A stretch of 64,000 nt of DNA, taken from NCBI GenBank assembly GCA_005884115.1, contig VAXW01000002.1, forward strand, positions 248,001 to 312,000, read 5' to 3'. The translations under genes were made by a program, and so were the position numbers. Shown one piece after another: positions 35,473 to 44,799 of the stretch. The notes below the pieces were generated by a model. That model saw only the letters and a program-made list of their open reading frames with translations, was not told the DNA's origin and did not search any database. How positions within the stretch are numbered: the stretch's first letter is position 1; the number at the start of each line of letters is the position of its first letter. This stretch comes from Actinomycetota bacterium (GTDB lineage: Bacteria > Actinomycetota > Thermoleophilia > Solirubrobacterales > Solirubrobacteraceae).

Positions 35473-35586
35473 TCACCCCTGGCGCTGCTTGTGGCGCTTG
35501 TTCTGGCAGATCACCAGCACCACCCCGTGGCGGCGGATGATCTTGCATTTCTCGCACATCGGCTTGACCGACGGTCTTACCTTCAT
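35473..35586 (-). CDS. rpmJ: 50S ribosomal protein L36 (zinc-binding type)
   Basis: A 37-residue protein with [14 protein letters not shown] and I-C-Q-N-K-R-H-K-Q: three Cys and a His give the zinc ribbon of the C+ form. It is too short for many gene finders. infA, which normally precedes it, is missing; the 152 bp up to map contain no such gene. Confidence 0.97.
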   Translation of the reverse strand: MKVRPSVKPMCEKCKIIRRHGVVLVICQNKRHKQRQG

Positions 35587-35718
35587 TGATCCCTTCGGCT
35601 CGGTTCCGGCGATCCGGCTCTGGCTGCCGCCTAGGCCGCCGCTACCGGGTCGTCGGGGCTCGCAACGGCGCACGAATACGCCGCATTTGAGCAGGACTCC
35701 GGATGGTAGCAACTCCTT

Positions 35719-35736
35719 CCGGCCGTCGAGGGCCGG
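35719..35736 (-). terminator. Hairpin immediately after map
   Basis: Perfect 6-bp stem CCGGCC/GGCCGG with a 6-nt loop, starting 2 bp beyond the map stop codon. There is no U-tract. It could separate the spc-type operon from the rpmJ-rpsM-rpsK-rpsD-rpoA-rplQ group. Confidence 0.4.
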
Positions 35737-35738
35737 GC

Positions 35739-36545
35739 TCAGCCCACGCTGGCGGCACCCTCCGCGGCCGGCTCGGGCGCGCCCTTCGGCGCACGATCGC
35801 GCCACGGGGTCAGGATTCTCGGACCCGCGCCCGTGATCGCGACCGTGAACTCGAAGTGCGCCGCCAGCGAGCGGTCGCGCGAGTAGATCGCCCATCCGTC
35901 CTCGCCCACGCGCACCTCCGGGCTCCCGGCGGTCATCATCGGCTCGACGGCCAGGACCATGCCCTCCTCGAGTAGCGGCCCCTTGCCCGGTGTTCCATAG
36001 TTCGCCACCTGCGGATCCTCGTGCATGCTCCGGCCGATGCCGTGCCCGACCAGCGAGCGGACCACGGACAGCCCCGCGCCCTCGGCCGCGTGCTGGATGG
36101 CGCTGGAGACGTCCCCCATACGGGCACCCGCGAGGCACTGCGCAGCGCCCGCCAGCAGCGAGGCCTCGGTCCCGGCCAGCAGGTTCTGCGCCTCGGCGGA
36201 GATCTCCCCAACGGCGAAGGTGCGCGCCGCATCGGCCACCCAGCCCTGCAGCGTGACGCCGACGTCGATCGAAATGATGTCGCCGCCCTTCAGCCGGTAG
36301 GGCCCAGGGATGCCGTGCACGACCATCTCGTTGGGGGAGGCGCAGATCGAGCCCGGAAAGCCGCGGTAGCCCTTGAACGTGGGCACGCCACCGCGAGCAC
36401 GCACGAAGCGCTCGGCGATGCGATCGAGCTCGGCGGTGCTGACGCCTGGGCGCACGTGCCGCTCGAGCTCCGCCAGGGTCGCCACCAGAACCTCGCCGGC
36501 ACGCGCCATGGCGTCGATCTCAGCGGGGGTCTTCTTGATGATCAC
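35739..36545 (-). CDS. map: Methionine aminopeptidase, type I
   Basis: A 268-residue enzyme that removes initiator Met from nascent proteins. Metal ligands are visible in [27 protein letters not shown], and the late A-V-E-P-M-M and E-F-T-V-A-I strands. There is no N-terminal SH3-like zinc extension. It follows adk after 19 bp. The C-terminal ~25 residues ([12 protein letters not shown]) are an unconserved tail. Confidence 0.97.
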   Translation of the reverse strand: MIIKKTPAEIDAMARAGEVLVATLAELERHVRPGVSTAELDRIAERFVRARGGVPTFKGYRGFPGSICASPNEMVVHGIPGPYRLKGGDIISIDVGVTLQGWVADAARTFAVGEISAEAQNLLAGTEASLLAGAAQCLAGARMGDVSSAIQHAAEGAGLSVVRSLVGHGIGRSMHEDPQVANYGTPGKGPLLEEGMVLAVEPMMTAGSPEVRVGEDGWAIYSRDRSLAAHFEFTVAITGAGPRILTPWRDRAPKGAPEPAAEGAASVG

Positions 36546-36564
36546 CCGCGGAGCTTAGCCTTCC

Positions 36565-37242
36565 TCAGAGCTCCTCCTCCAGGCGCAGCGTCGCGACCGT
36601 GGCCCTGATGTGGGCATGCACCTCGTTGGCGTTGCGGTTCCCGTCGAAGCGCCGCAGCAGGCCTGCGTGATCGTAATGGTCGATCAGAGGCTCGGTTTGG
36701 GCGTGATAGACCTGCAGGCGGTGACGGATCGTCTCCTCGCGGTCATCGTCGCGCTGGACCAGGCGCGCGCCATCCTGATCGCAAACATCCGCGTGCTTGG
36801 GCGGGTCGAACTCGACGTGGTAGATGTGAGTCGGGTTCTTCACGCACATCCGCCGGCCGGTGAGCCGGCGCACGAGCGCCTCGTCGGGCATCTCGATCAG
36901 CAGCGCCGCCGTCAGGCGCCGCTCGAGCTGCTCGAGCGCCTCGGCCAGGGCATCTGCCTGCCTCTCGTTGCGGGGAAAGCCGTCCAGCAGGAACCCGTCG
37001 CGCGCGTCGCCTCCGCTTATCCGCTGCGTGATCATGCCCACGATCACCTCATCCGGAACCAGCTCGCCGGCGTCCATGTAGCGCCGGGCCTCCGTGCCCA
37101 GCGGCGTGTCCGCGGCAACCTCGGCGCGAAGGATGTCGCCCGTCGCGATGTGCAGCAGTCCGAAGTCCTCGTGCAGGCGCTCGGCCTGGGTCCCCTTGCC
37201 CGCGCCCGGCGGGCCGAGCATTATCAGGTTCAGCTCCGACAA
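36565..37242 (-). CDS. adk: Adenylate kinase
   Basis: A 225-residue enzyme interconverting ATP+AMP and 2 ADP. The P-loop G-P-P-G-A-G-K-G-T-Q is at residues 10-19, the AMP-binding D-G-F-P-R-N follows, and the long LID domain is present. The LID has C-V-K-N ... V-C-D-Q-D where zinc-binding homologues have C-x2-C ... C-x2-C/D, so one usual ligand is lacking. Position after secY is standard; 82 bp separate them. Confidence 0.96.
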   Translation of the reverse strand: MSELNLIMLGPPGAGKGTQAERLHEDFGLLHIATGDILRAEVAADTPLGTEARRYMDAGELVPDEVIVGMITQRISGGDARDGFLLDGFPRNERQADALAEALEQLERRLTAALLIEMPDEALVRRLTGRRMCVKNPTHIYHVEFDPPKHADVCDQDGARLVQRDDDREETIRHRLQVYHAQTEPLIDHYDHAGLLRRFDGNRNANEVHAHIRATVATLRLEEEL

Positions 37243-37324
37243 CTCGGGCGCAGCCTATCTCTTGCCTGACGGTCGCGGCTCGGGGGGCCGGAAGCCCGCG
37301 CGCGAGCGAGCGCGCAGGGGCGCG

Positions 37325-38596
37325 CTACTTCAGAAAGCCCTCGTAACTTCGCATCATCAGCTGCGCCTCGAGCTGCTTCATCGTTTCAAGCGCGACCCCG
37401 ATCACGATCAGGATCGACGTGCCGCCGAAGTAGAAGTTCTGGTGCGTGCGCGCGATCAGGATCGCGGGCAGCGCGGCGACCGCGGCCAGAAACAGCGCCC
37501 CTGGGAACGTCAGGCGGGCGAGGATGCGATCCAGGAATTCCGCGGTTGGGCGCCCCGGGCGCACGCCCGGGATGAAGCCGCCGTACTTCTTCAAGTTGTC
37601 GGCCTGGTCGACGGGATTGAAAGTGACGGCCGTATAGAAGTACGTGAAGAGGATGATGAACAGCGACTCGCCCACCACGTAGTGCCATCCGTTGGGGGTG
37701 AAGAAGTCAGATATCTGACGGCCCCAGTGCGATTTCACCAGCTGACCGACCGTCGGGGGGAAGGCCATGATCGAGGCCGCGAAGATGACCGGGATCACGC
37801 CCGCCATGTTCACGCGGAGCGGCAGGTAGGTCTGGCCGCCCTCGCTCATGCGCCGGCCGATCACGCGCTTGGCGTACTGCACCGGGATACGCCGCTGCCC
37901 TTCCTGCACGAACACGATGCCCGCCACCACGGCGAGAACCAGGAATGGCATCATGACCTTGAAGACCTGGTCCTGGCTCGTCCACCAGGCTTCGATGCCC
38001 GCCGGCAGCCGGGCCACGATCGAGGCGAAGATCAGCAGCGAGATGCCGTTTCCGATCCCGCGCTGAGTGATCAACTCGCCGATCCACATCAGCAGCACGC
38101 AGCCCGTCGTAAGGCAGACGACGATCAGGAAGATGTGCGGGGCGTCGAACTTGCGCACGACCGATTCGCCCGCTTTCGCCTGCAGCGTGTGGAACAGGAA
38201 GACGTAGCCGATCGACTGTGCGAAGGCCAGCCCGACGGTGAGGTAGCGCGTGTATTGGGTGATGCGCGCCTGCCCGACCTCGCCTTCCTTGGAGAGTTTC
38301 TCGAGCGACGGCACCGCCACCTGCAACAGCTGCAGGATGATCGAGGCGGTGATGTAGGGCATGATCCCCAGCGCGAAGATCGCGATCCGCGACAGTCCTC
38401 CTCCGGAGAAGAGGTTCAAGAGGCCGAGGATGTTGGAGCCGCCGAACTGCTTCTGGATGTTGTTGACGGCCGTGAGGTTGACGCCCGGCACGGGGACGTG
38501 GGAGCCAAGCCGATAGATCAGCAGCATGGCCGCGGTGAACGCGATCTTCTTGCGGATGTCCGCGACCTGGAACGCGTTCAGGATGGTCGAGAGCAT
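37325..38596 (-). CDS. secY: Preprotein translocase subunit SecY
   Basis: A 423-residue membrane protein with ten hydrophobic segments. Features include A-F-Q-V-A-D-I-R-K-K-I at the start, V-P-V-P-G-V-N and the plug region around G-L-L-N-L-F-S-G-G, I-M-P-Y-I-T-A-S-I-I, and the cytosolic loop R-I-P-V-Q-Y-A-K-R. It forms the channel of the Sec translocon. It lies 15 bp after rplO, as usual in the spc operon. Confidence 0.98.
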   Translation of the reverse strand: MLSTILNAFQVADIRKKIAFTAAMLLIYRLGSHVPVPGVNLTAVNNIQKQFGGSNILGLLNLFSGGGLSRIAIFALGIMPYITASIILQLLQVAVPSLEKLSKEGEVGQARITQYTRYLTVGLAFAQSIGYVFLFHTLQAKAGESVVRKFDAPHIFLIVVCLTTGCVLLMWIGELITQRGIGNGISLLIFASIVARLPAGIEAWWTSQDQVFKVMMPFLVLAVVAGIVFVQEGQRRIPVQYAKRVIGRRMSEGGQTYLPLRVNMAGVIPVIFAASIMAFPPTVGQLVKSHWGRQISDFFTPNGWHYVVGESLFIILFTYFYTAVTFNPVDQADNLKKYGGFIPGVRPGRPTAEFLDRILARLTFPGALFLAAVAALPAILIARTHQNFYFGGTSILIVIGVALETMKQLEAQLMMRSYEGFLK

Positions 38597-38611
38597 GGGT
38601 AGCGGGCTCGG

Positions 38612-39118
38612 TCAGTCCTCGACGATCCGGCAGCTGCCGCCCGCCGCCTCGATGCGCTCGCGCGCCGCGGCGCTGAAGGCGTGGGCGTGGACGGTGAGCG
38701 CCTTGCTCAGCTCCCCGCGGGCCAGCACCTTGACCGGGATCTCCTTGCGCGTCCCCAGCCCGCTGGCTCGCATGAGCTCGAGCGTCACCTCTGTCCCGGC
38801 CTGGAAGCGGCTCTCGAGCGCCGCCAGGTTGACCGCCTGAGTGCGCGTCCGGAAGGGCTCGAAGGGCATCGACTTCTTCATGTGCGGCCCGCGCAGCTTT
38901 CGCATGCGCATGTGCAGCGGCATCTGCCCGCCCTCGAAGCGCACCCTGCGCTTGGAGCCGGCGCGCGCGCCCGCGCCCTTCTGGCCTCGCCCCGCGGTCT
39001 TGCCCGTGCCCGAGCCCTCGCCGCGTCCGATGCGCTTGCGCGGACGGCGGCTGCCGCGCGCGGGCGCCAGGCTGTGCAGACCGATGCGCGCCTTGCCGTT
39101 CTCGGCCTGGGGGCTCAC
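38612..39118 (-). CDS. rplO: 50S ribosomal protein L15
   Basis: A 168-residue L15 starting at GTG 39118, which overlaps the rpmD stop (GTGA). It has the conserved basic, glycine-rich N-terminus (R-K-R-I-G-R-G-E-G-S-G-T-G-K-T-A-G-R-G) and F-E-G-G-Q-M-P-L. The family ordinarily ends with the A-x-G-G-x-C/V motif, here E-A-A-G-G-S-C. Confidence 0.95.
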   Translation of the reverse strand: MSPQAENGKARIGLHSLAPARGSRRPRKRIGRGEGSGTGKTAGRGQKGAGARAGSKRRVRFEGGQMPLHMRMRKLRGPHMKKSMPFEPFRTRTQAVNLAALESRFQAGTEVTLELMRASGLGTRKEIPVKVLARGELSKALTVHAHAFSAAARERIEAAGGSCRIVED

Positions 39119-39297
39119 TTGCCCTCCTTGACCTCGACGAGATGGCGCACCGCGTGCACCATCCCCCGCGTCGCCTGGCCGTCTTTCAAGCGCACCGAGT
39201 GCCCGATCCGCCTCAGGCCGAGCGAGCGTAGGGTCTCGATCTGTTTGCGGTTGGCGCCGTTTCGCGATCGGCGCTGCGTGACGATGAGCGTGGCCAC
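39115..39297 (-). CDS. rpmD: 50S ribosomal protein L30
   Basis: A 60-residue L30: M-A-T-L-I-V-T-Q-R-R-S, the helix S-R-N-G-A-N-R-K-Q-I-E-T-L-R-S-L-G-L-R-R-I, and V-R-H-L-V-E-V. It shares single- and few-base overlaps with rpsE and rplO, so it is tightly coupled. Confidence 0.96.
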   Translation of the reverse strand: MATLIVTQRRSRNGANRKQIETLRSLGLRRIGHSVRLKDGQATRGMVHAVRHLVEVKEGK

Positions 39298-39935
39298 TAT
39301 CCCGCCGCCTCCGCTCTCTCCTCGCGCGCGCTCTCGGGACTCGCGGCGCCGTTGGCGCCCGGCTCCGCGACGGCCTGCGTCTCCGTTGCCGAGGGCGCTT
39401 GGTCGCTGTCCTCGCCGCCCAGCCCGAGAACCCGGTTGATCGACAGCCCGCGAAGCTCGCCAACCTCCCGCGGCGTGCGCAGCCCGCGCAGCCCCGCGAC
39501 GGTGGCCTTGACCAGGTTGATCGGGTTCTGGGTGCCAAGGCTCTTGGAGAGGATGTCGTGGATGCCCGCCAGCTCGAGCACTGCGCGCACGCCTCCGCCC
39601 GCGATCACGCCGGTGCCTGGCGAAGCCGGCTTGAGCAGCACGCGCCCGGCGCCGAAGACGCCGGTCGTCTGGTGGGTGATCGTGCTGCCGTGCTTGGGCA
39701 CCCGGAAGAGATCCTTCTTTGCCCGCTCCACGCCCTTCTGGATCGCCAGTGGCACCTCGTTGGCCTTTCCGTAGCCGACGCCCACGACTTCGCGCTCGTC
39801 GCCAACCACAACCAGAGCCGTGAACGAGAAGCGCCTGCCCCCCTTGACGACCTTGGCCACGCGATTGATCTCGACCACGCGCTCCTGGAGGTCCAGGCCG
39901 GCCGGGCTCACGGAACGATCTGCGGGTATCGACAT
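39297..39935 (-). CDS. rpsE: 30S ribosomal protein S5
   Basis: A 212-residue S5. The double-stranded-RNA-binding-like N-domain ([23 protein letters not shown]) and the C-domain ([23 protein letters not shown]) are intact. The last ~37 residues form an Ala/Glu-rich tail beyond the usual family end. Like other extensions in this cluster it is low complexity. Confidence 0.96.
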   Translation of the reverse strand: MSIPADRSVSPAGLDLQERVVEINRVAKVVKGGRRFSFTALVVVGDEREVVGVGYGKANEVPLAIQKGVERAKKDLFRVPKHGSTITHQTTGVFGAGRVLLKPASPGTGVIAGGGVRAVLELAGIHDILSKSLGTQNPINLVKATVAGLRGLRTPREVGELRGLSINRVLGLGGEDSDQAPSATETQAVAEPGANGAASPESAREERAEAAG

Positions 39936-39974
39936 TGCGGAGAGGAGGGTAGCGGTCCTGACAGTCCGTCAGCG

Positions 39975-40328
39975 CTATACGGTCAGTCCTGCCTCGCGCA
40001 TCGCGTCGGCGAAGGCGCGCACGTGGCCGTGGTAGCGGTAGCCGCCGCGGTCGAAAACGGCTTCCTTGACGCCGGCGGCTTGCGCGCGCTCGGCCAGGAC
40101 GGCGCCCGCGCGCCGGGTGCGCTCGGGCTTCTGTAGCGCCCGCAGCTCGGGCTCGTACCAGTTCACGGCCGCCATCGTGTGGCCGGCGCTGTCATCGATC
40201 AGCTGCGCCGAGAGCCCGCGGTTGGAGCGGAACACCGCGATCCGAGGGCGCACGGCGGTGCCCGAGATCTTCGCCCGCACCCGCCGGCGGCGGCGCAGGC
40301 GACGTTCGCCCTTGGTCTTGACGCTCAT
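39975..40328 (-). CDS. rplR: 50S ribosomal protein L18
   Basis: A 117-residue 5S-rRNA-binding protein. It has the [12 protein letters not shown] basic start, [11 protein letters not shown] and the closing [12 protein letters not shown]. Its start overlaps the rplF stop by 4 bp. Confidence 0.97.
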   Translation of the reverse strand: MSVKTKGERRLRRRRRVRAKISGTAVRPRIAVFRSNRGLSAQLIDDSAGHTMAAVNWYEPELRALQKPERTRRAGAVLAERAQAAGVKEAVFDRGGYRYHGHVRAFADAMREAGLTV

Positions 40329-40858
40329 GCGCGCTTGCCCACCTTGCGCTGGACGTACTCGCCCTCATAGCGGATGCCCTTGCCCTTGTAGGGCTCGGGC
40401 GGTCGCTGCTTGCGGACGATCGCCGCCGTCTCCCCGACGAGCTGCTTGGAGATCCCCTTCACGACGACGCGCGTCGGTTGGGGCACTTCGAACTCGATTC
40501 CCTGTGGAGCGGTGATGGGAATCGGATGCGAGTAGCCCACCGCCAGCTCCAGGTTCTTGCCCTTCAGCTGGGCACGGTAGCCCACCCCCTGTATTTCGAG
40601 GCGTTTCTCGTAACCGGTCGTAACGCCGTGCACCATGTTTGCCAGCAGAGACCTCGTCAGGCCGTGCAGCGCTCGGTGCTCGCCGCGGTCGGTCGGACGC
40701 TTGACCAGTAGCTGCTCGCCATCCTGGGTTACCTGCATGTCGGGGTGGATGCGCTCTGAGAGTTCACCTTTGGGCCCGTTCACCCGGACCTCGTGCGGCG
40801 TGATCGAGACCGTCACGCCCGCTGGGACCGCGATCGGCTGTCTGCCTATCCTCGACAT
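40325..40858 (-). CDS. rplF: 50S ribosomal protein L6
   Basis: A 177-residue L6 with two repeated domains, [12 protein letters not shown] at the start, G-V-G-Y-R-A-Q and the conserved C-terminal [11 protein letters not shown]. It binds near the sarcin-ricin loop. Confidence 0.98.
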   Translation of the reverse strand: MSRIGRQPIAVPAGVTVSITPHEVRVNGPKGELSERIHPDMQVTQDGEQLLVKRPTDRGEHRALHGLTRSLLANMVHGVTTGYEKRLEIQGVGYRAQLKGKNLELAVGYSHPIPITAPQGIEFEVPQPTRVVVKGISKQLVGETAAIVRKQRPPEPYKGKGIRYEGEYVQRKVGKRA

Positions 40859-40867
40859 CGCTCGCCC

Positions 40868-41275
40868 TCACCACACCTGGGCCAGAACCTCGCCGCCCAC
40901 GCCCTTCGCGCGCGCGTCGTGGCCGGTCATCACGCCGCGCGATGTCGAGACGATCGCCGTCCCCATGCCCCCGAGCACACGCGGGATGTGCTTGGCGTCG
41001 ACGTATGTACGGCGCCCAGGACGGGACACGCGCCGCAGCCCCGAGATCGCCGAGCGACGGTCGTCGGTGTACTTCAGACGGATCTGGATGAGTTGCCCGG
41101 CGCCGCCCTCGGGTGCCGCGACCAGCGTCCAGGACTCGATGTAGCCCTGCTCGGCGAGGATCCGCGCAAGCTCGCTCTTCAGCGTCGAGGCAGGGATCTC
41201 GACGGTCTCGTGAGCGGCGTGGATCGCATTGCGCACGCGCGTGAGAAAGTCCGCGATCGGATCTGTCATCGACAT
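40868..41275 (-). CDS. rpsH: 30S ribosomal protein S8
   Basis: A 135-residue S8; the frame has two nearby ATGs (M-S-M-T-D-P-I-A-D), the second giving 133 residues. T-S-R-G-V-M-T-G-H-D-A-R near the end is the S8 signature. S8 binds the central domain of 16S rRNA. Confidence 0.97.
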   Translation of the reverse strand: MSMTDPIADFLTRVRNAIHAAHETVEIPASTLKSELARILAEQGYIESWTLVAAPEGGAGQLIQIRLKYTDDRRSAISGLRRVSRPGRRTYVDAKHIPRVLGGMGTAIVSTSRGVMTGHDARAKGVGGEVLAQVW

Positions 41276-41334
41276 GGCTGCCCCGGCCTGCTGGTCGTGT
41301 TTGCGTTGATCGTGTCGGTCATGCGCCGAGCCGC

Positions 41335-41520
41335 CTACCAGGAGGACTTCGTCATCCCCGGGATGTGGCCGTTGTGCGCGAGCTCGCGCAGGCAGATGCG
41401 GCACAACCCGAACCTGCGGTAGACCGCCCGCGGACGCCCGCAGCGAGTGCAGCGAGTATAGGCGCGGGTTTTGAACCTCGGTGGACGCTTCTGCTTGACG
41501 CGCAGCGATGTCTTGGCCAT
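41335..41520 (-). CDS. rpsN: 30S ribosomal protein S14, type Z
   Basis: A 61-residue zinc-ribbon S14 with C-T-R-C-G-R-P and C-R-I-C-L-R-E-L. The short Zn form is typical of Gram-positive lineages. It overlaps the rplE stop by one base. Confidence 0.97.
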   Translation of the reverse strand: MAKTSLRVKQKRPPRFKTRAYTRCTRCGRPRAVYRRFGLCRICLRELAHNGHIPGMTKSSW

Positions 41521-42443
41521 CAGCCTCCCTCCTCCTCTGAAGCGGTGTCGTTTGCGTCCGGCTCGCCGGTCTCCGGCGCGGTGGCCTCCGGCTCCGCCTC
41601 TGCCGGCCCCGGCTCGGAAGTCTCTGGCTCGTCGGCCTCGGCGGGCGACTCTGGGGCGGCGGCCTCGGGCTCGGGGGCGGCCTCGACCTCGGCGCGAGAC
41701 TCTGGGGTCGCGGCGTCAGGCTCGGGGGCCTCCGACGCTGCGGGGGCCTCCGACGCTGCTGCCTCGGGCTCGGCGGGCGACTCTGGGGGGCCAGCCTCAG
41801 GCTCGGGGGCCTCCGAGGCTGCGGGCTCGGGCGCGGCCTGCTCCTCGCCGGGCGCCTCGAAACCCGCGGGACGGCCCTGGGCGGCGAACGGCATCCCGAG
41901 AGCCAGGAGCAGCGCAAACGCCTCCGCGTCGGTGGCGGCGCTGGTCGTTATCGTGATGTCGAGACCACGGACCTCGTCGATCGCGTCGTAGTCGATCTCG
42001 GGGAAGATGATCTGCTCTCGCACGCCCATCGTGTAGTTGCCGCGTCCGTCGAACGAGCGCGGATTCAGCCCGCGGAAGTCGCGGATGCGCGGGATCGCGA
42101 TCGAGACCAAGCGGTCGAGGAACTCGTAGCTGCGCTCGCCCCGCAGCGTCACGGCGAGCCCGACTGGCATGCCCTCGCGAAGTTTGAAGGCCGCGATCGA
42201 CTTGCGTGCGCGCCGCACACTCGGCTGCTGGCCGGCGATCGTCGCGAGCTGCTCGCGCGCGGCTTTGAGCACTTTGGAGTCCTGCTTGGCCTGGCCGACC
42301 CCCATGTTGAGTGTGATCTTCTCCACGCACGGGGCCTGCATGATCGAGGAGTAGCCGAAGCGCTGCATCAGCTGCGGGCGGATCTCCTCCAGATAGCGGG
42401 TCTTCAATCGCGCCGTGGGAGCTTGTGTGTCGATCGCGCTCAC
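41520..42443 (-). CDS. rplE: 50S ribosomal protein L5 with ~115-residue acidic C-terminal extension
   Basis: Residues 1-190 are a normal L5 ([33 protein letters not shown]), which binds 5S rRNA and touches tRNA. The total of 307 residues is far above the ~180 usual. The extra C-terminal part is almost entirely Ala, Glu, Pro and Ser in imperfect repeats (P-E-P-E-A, A-S-E-A-P), strongly acidic and probably disordered. It is in frame with no alternative stop near the normal end. Confidence 0.96.
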   Translation of the reverse strand: MSAIDTQAPTARLKTRYLEEIRPQLMQRFGYSSIMQAPCVEKITLNMGVGQAKQDSKVLKAAREQLATIAGQQPSVRRARKSIAAFKLREGMPVGLAVTLRGERSYEFLDRLVSIAIPRIRDFRGLNPRSFDGRGNYTMGVREQIIFPEIDYDAIDEVRGLDITITTSAATDAEAFALLLALGMPFAAQGRPAGFEAPGEEQAAPEPAASEAPEPEAGPPESPAEPEAAASEAPAASEAPEPDAATPESRAEVEAAPEPEAAAPESPAEADEPETSEPGPAEAEPEATAPETGEPDANDTASEEEGG

Positions 42444-42450
42444 GCCGTCC

Positions 42451-42807
42451 TCATTCCAGCTTGGCGCCGCTGCTCTTGGCGACCCGTACGCGTTTGCCGC
42501 CCTCGCGATCGATCCCCACGCGCGTGGGCTTGCCGCGGCCGTCCAGCAGCATCACGTTGGAGACGTGGATCGGACCCTCGCTCTCGATTACACCGCCGAG
42601 CTGCCCTCCGGTGACGGAGGCCTGCGCCGGGCGCACGTGTCGCTTGGCCATGTTCAGGCCCTCCACGTAGAGGCGCTCCTTCGCCGGTTCCACGCGCAGC
42701 ACGCGGCCGCTCTTGCCGCGGTCCTTTCCCGCGATCACGGCGACCTGGTCGCCGGAACGGATCTTCAACGCGCGGCGCTTGGCACGAGAGGCGGAAGCAC
42801 GGGCCAT
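42451..42807 (-). CDS. rplX: 50S ribosomal protein L24
   Basis: A 118-residue L24 with the KOW motif around [16 protein letters not shown]. The start overlaps the rplN stop (TGATG), indicating coupling. It is an assembly-initiator protein of the 50S subunit. Confidence 0.96.
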   Translation of the reverse strand: MARASASRAKRRALKIRSGDQVAVIAGKDRGKSGRVLRVEPAKERLYVEGLNMAKRHVRPAQASVTGGQLGGVIESEGPIHVSNVMLLDGRGKPTRVGIDREGGKRVRVAKSSGAKLE

Positions 42808-43175
42808 CACAGCACCTCCGGAGCCAGGGAGACGATCTTCATGAAGTTGCGCTCGCGCAGTTCGCGAGCGACGGGCCCGAACACGCGCGTGCCACGCGGG
42901 TTGTTCTGCTCGTCGATGATCACCGCCGCGTTCTCGTCGAAGGCGATGTAGGTGCCATCGCCGCGGCCGATCGCCTTCTTGGTGCGGACGACGACCGCCG
43001 TGACGACGTCGCCCTTTTTGACGGCGCCCTGCGGATTTGCCTGCTTGACGGTCGCCGTGATGACGTCGCCCACGAACGCGTAGCGGCGCCGCGAGCCGCC
43101 CTTGACGCGGATGCACAGGATCTCGCGCGCCCCCGTGTTGTCGGCGACGCGCAGGCGCGTCTCGTTCTGGATCAT
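42807..43175 (-). CDS. rplN: 50S ribosomal protein L14
   Basis: A 122-residue L14: [18 protein letters not shown], then G-D-V-I-T-A-T-V-K and [13 protein letters not shown]. No extension. It overlaps rpsQ upstream by 4 bp. Confidence 0.98.
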   Translation of the reverse strand: MIQNETRLRVADNTGAREILCIRVKGGSRRRYAFVGDVITATVKQANPQGAVKKGDVVTAVVVRTKKAIGRGDGTYIAFDENAAVIIDEQNNPRGTRVFGPVARELRERNFMKIVSLAPEVL

Positions 43176-44131
43176 TGCGCCCGCTCCACCACGTCGACGA
43201 GCCTCCAGCGCTTGGTGCGCGACAGCGGGCGGCTCTCGACCACCCGCACCACGTCTCCGATGCGGGCGTCGTCGTTCTCGTCGTGCGCGTGCAGGGTGCT
43301 CGAGGAGCGCACGATCTTCTCGTAGCGCCGGTGGCGCCGGGCGACTTCGGTGCGCACGGTGATCGTCTTGGACGCCTTGTCGGAGATCACGACGCCCAGG
43401 CGCACCTTGCGCGCGCCCTGAACCGGTGCATGCACGGGGGGCAGTGGCACCGCCGGAGCCTTTTCGGCCGCCTTCGCTTTGGAGCGTTCCTGCAGGCGCC
43501 GGGCCCGGCGTCGCACAGCCTTGACACGGCGCGTGGCCAGGCGCTCTGCCTGGCGCTCCTCGGGCGAGCGCTGCGGCCTCGCATCGCCGCGATGCTGCGA
43601 GCGCGCACGACGGCGACGCTGCTTGGGTGAGAGCTCCTCCTGCTCGGGGGCCGGGGCCGCGGCCGCGCCGGCGTCAGCCTCCTCGTCCGGGGCCGCGCCG
43701 GCGTCAGCCTCCTCGTCCGCGGCCGCGCCGGTGGCAGCCTGCTCGTCCGGGGCCGCGCCGGCGTCGGGGGCAGCGTCCTCGGCGCCGGTCTCCTCCCCCG
43801 CTTCGCCGGTCTCGTCCGCTGCGCCCTCCTCGCCTGCCGCCGGGACCTCGGCAGCGGCGTCCTCGGCGGCGGCACCCTCCTCGGCCGCGGGCTCATCGGC
43901 GGCCTGCCCAGCGGCATCCGCTGCGCCATCCCCGGCTGCGGACTCCGGCTCCCCCTCCCCCGGCGCCTGCTCGCCGACCGGCTCCGCTTGGGCTTCCCTG
44001 CTCCCCTCTGCCTGCACCTGCTCGGAAGCTGCGGCGGTCTGAGGCTCAGAGCCCTCTGGGGAGGCGGACGGGTCGCCCCCAGGCTGCTCGTCTGCGACCG
44101 GGGCGTCGTTGTCGGGTTCCTCGTCGGCCAT
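43172..44131 (-). CDS. rpsQ: 30S ribosomal protein S17 with ~235-residue acidic N-terminal extension
   Basis: Only the last ~80 of 319 residues are S17 ([32 protein letters not shown]). The preceding ~165 residues are Ala/Glu/Pro/Gly-rich and acidic, with a ten-residue repeat related to [11 protein letters not shown] ~60-residue basic stretch then leads into the core. The start at 44131 has a purine-rich GAGAGCAGAG just upstream. The extension is much longer than in any S17 familiar to me. Confidence 0.93.
   Translation of the reverse strand: MADEEPDNDAPVADEQPGGDPSASPEGSEPQTAAASEQVQAEGSREAQAEPVGEQAPGEGEPESAAGDGAADAAGQAADEPAAEEGAAAEDAAAEVPAAGEEGAADETGEAGEETGAEDAAPDAGAAPDEQAATGAAADEEADAGAAPDEEADAGAAAAPAPEQEELSPKQRRRRARSQHRGDARPQRSPEERQAERLATRRVKAVRRRARRLQERSKAKAAEKAPAVPLPPVHAPVQGARKVRLGVVISDKASKTITVRTEVARRHRRYEKIVRSSSTLHAHDENDDARIGDVVRVVESRPLSRTKRWRLVDVVERAQ
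43661..43766 (-). repeat. 30-bp tandem repeat inside rpsQ, about 3.5 copies
   Basis: Copies start at 43661, 43691, 43721 and 43751 with the shared core GGCCGCGCCGG. They encode the [10 protein letters not shown]-type repeats of the S17 extension. Copy-number change would keep the frame. Confidence 0.85.
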
Positions 44132-44171
44132 TCTCTGCTCTCTGCGTCGTCGTGCGTGTGCTCTAGGGCCC

Positions 44172-44384
44172 TCAGCTTCGCGGCTGGAGCTCTGCTGTCA
44201 GTTCCCGCTCGCGGGCCACCGTCAACGTGCGCGCGAGGTCGCGCCTGGCGCGACCGACGGCTGCGGTGTCGTCGAGTTCGCCGGTCGCGTGTGCGAATCG
44301 CAGCCCGAAGAGCTCTTTGCGCAGCGTAGCCAGCTGCTTGGCGAGTTCTCCATCATCGAGGTCGCGGAGCGCTTTGGCCTGCAT
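44172..44384 (-). CDS. rpmC: 50S ribosomal protein L29
   Basis: A 70-residue helical hairpin protein (M-Q-A-K-A-L-R-D-L-D-D-G-E-L, L-F-G-L-R-F-A-H-A-T-G-E-L). Start ATG 44384 is 4 bp after the rplP stop. L29 sits at the polypeptide exit. Confidence 0.94.
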   Translation of the reverse strand: MQAKALRDLDDGELAKQLATLRKELFGLRFAHATGELDDTAAVGRARRDLARTLTVARERELTAELQPRS

Positions 44385-44388
44385 CGCC

Positions 44389-44799
44389 TCAGTCCTCGCG
44401 CGCCACAAACTTCGCTTTGACCGGGAGCTTGTGCGCGGCGAGGCGGATCGCGTCGCGCGCGAGCGGCTCGGAGACGCCGGCAAGCTCGAACATGACCCGA
44501 CCCGGCTTGACCACCGCGACCCAGCCTTCGGGCGAGCCCTTGCCCGAGCCCATGCGCGTCTCGGCGGGCTTCTTCGTGACGGGCTTGTCGGGAAACACGT
44601 TTATCCACACCTTGCCGCCACGCTTGATCTTGCGCGTCATCGCAACTCGCGCCGCCTCGATCTGGCGGTTGGTCAGCCACCCGCCCTCGAGGGCCTTGAG
44701 CCCGTACTCCCCGAACTGGACCTTCACCTGGCCGCGCGAGTTGCCGCGGCGCCTGCCCCGGTGGTGCTTGCGATGCTTGGCGCGCTTGGGTGAGAGCAT
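44389..44799 (-). CDS. rplP: 50S ribosomal protein L16
   Basis: A 136-residue L16: [29 protein letters not shown] and [12 protein letters not shown]. It overlaps the rpsC stop by one base. Confidence 0.98.
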   Translation of the reverse strand: MLSPKRAKHRKHHRGRRRGNSRGQVKVQFGEYGLKALEGGWLTNRQIEAARVAMTRKIKRGGKVWINVFPDKPVTKKPAETRMGSGKGSPEGWVAVVKPGRVMFELAGVSEPLARDAIRLAAHKLPVKAKFVARED

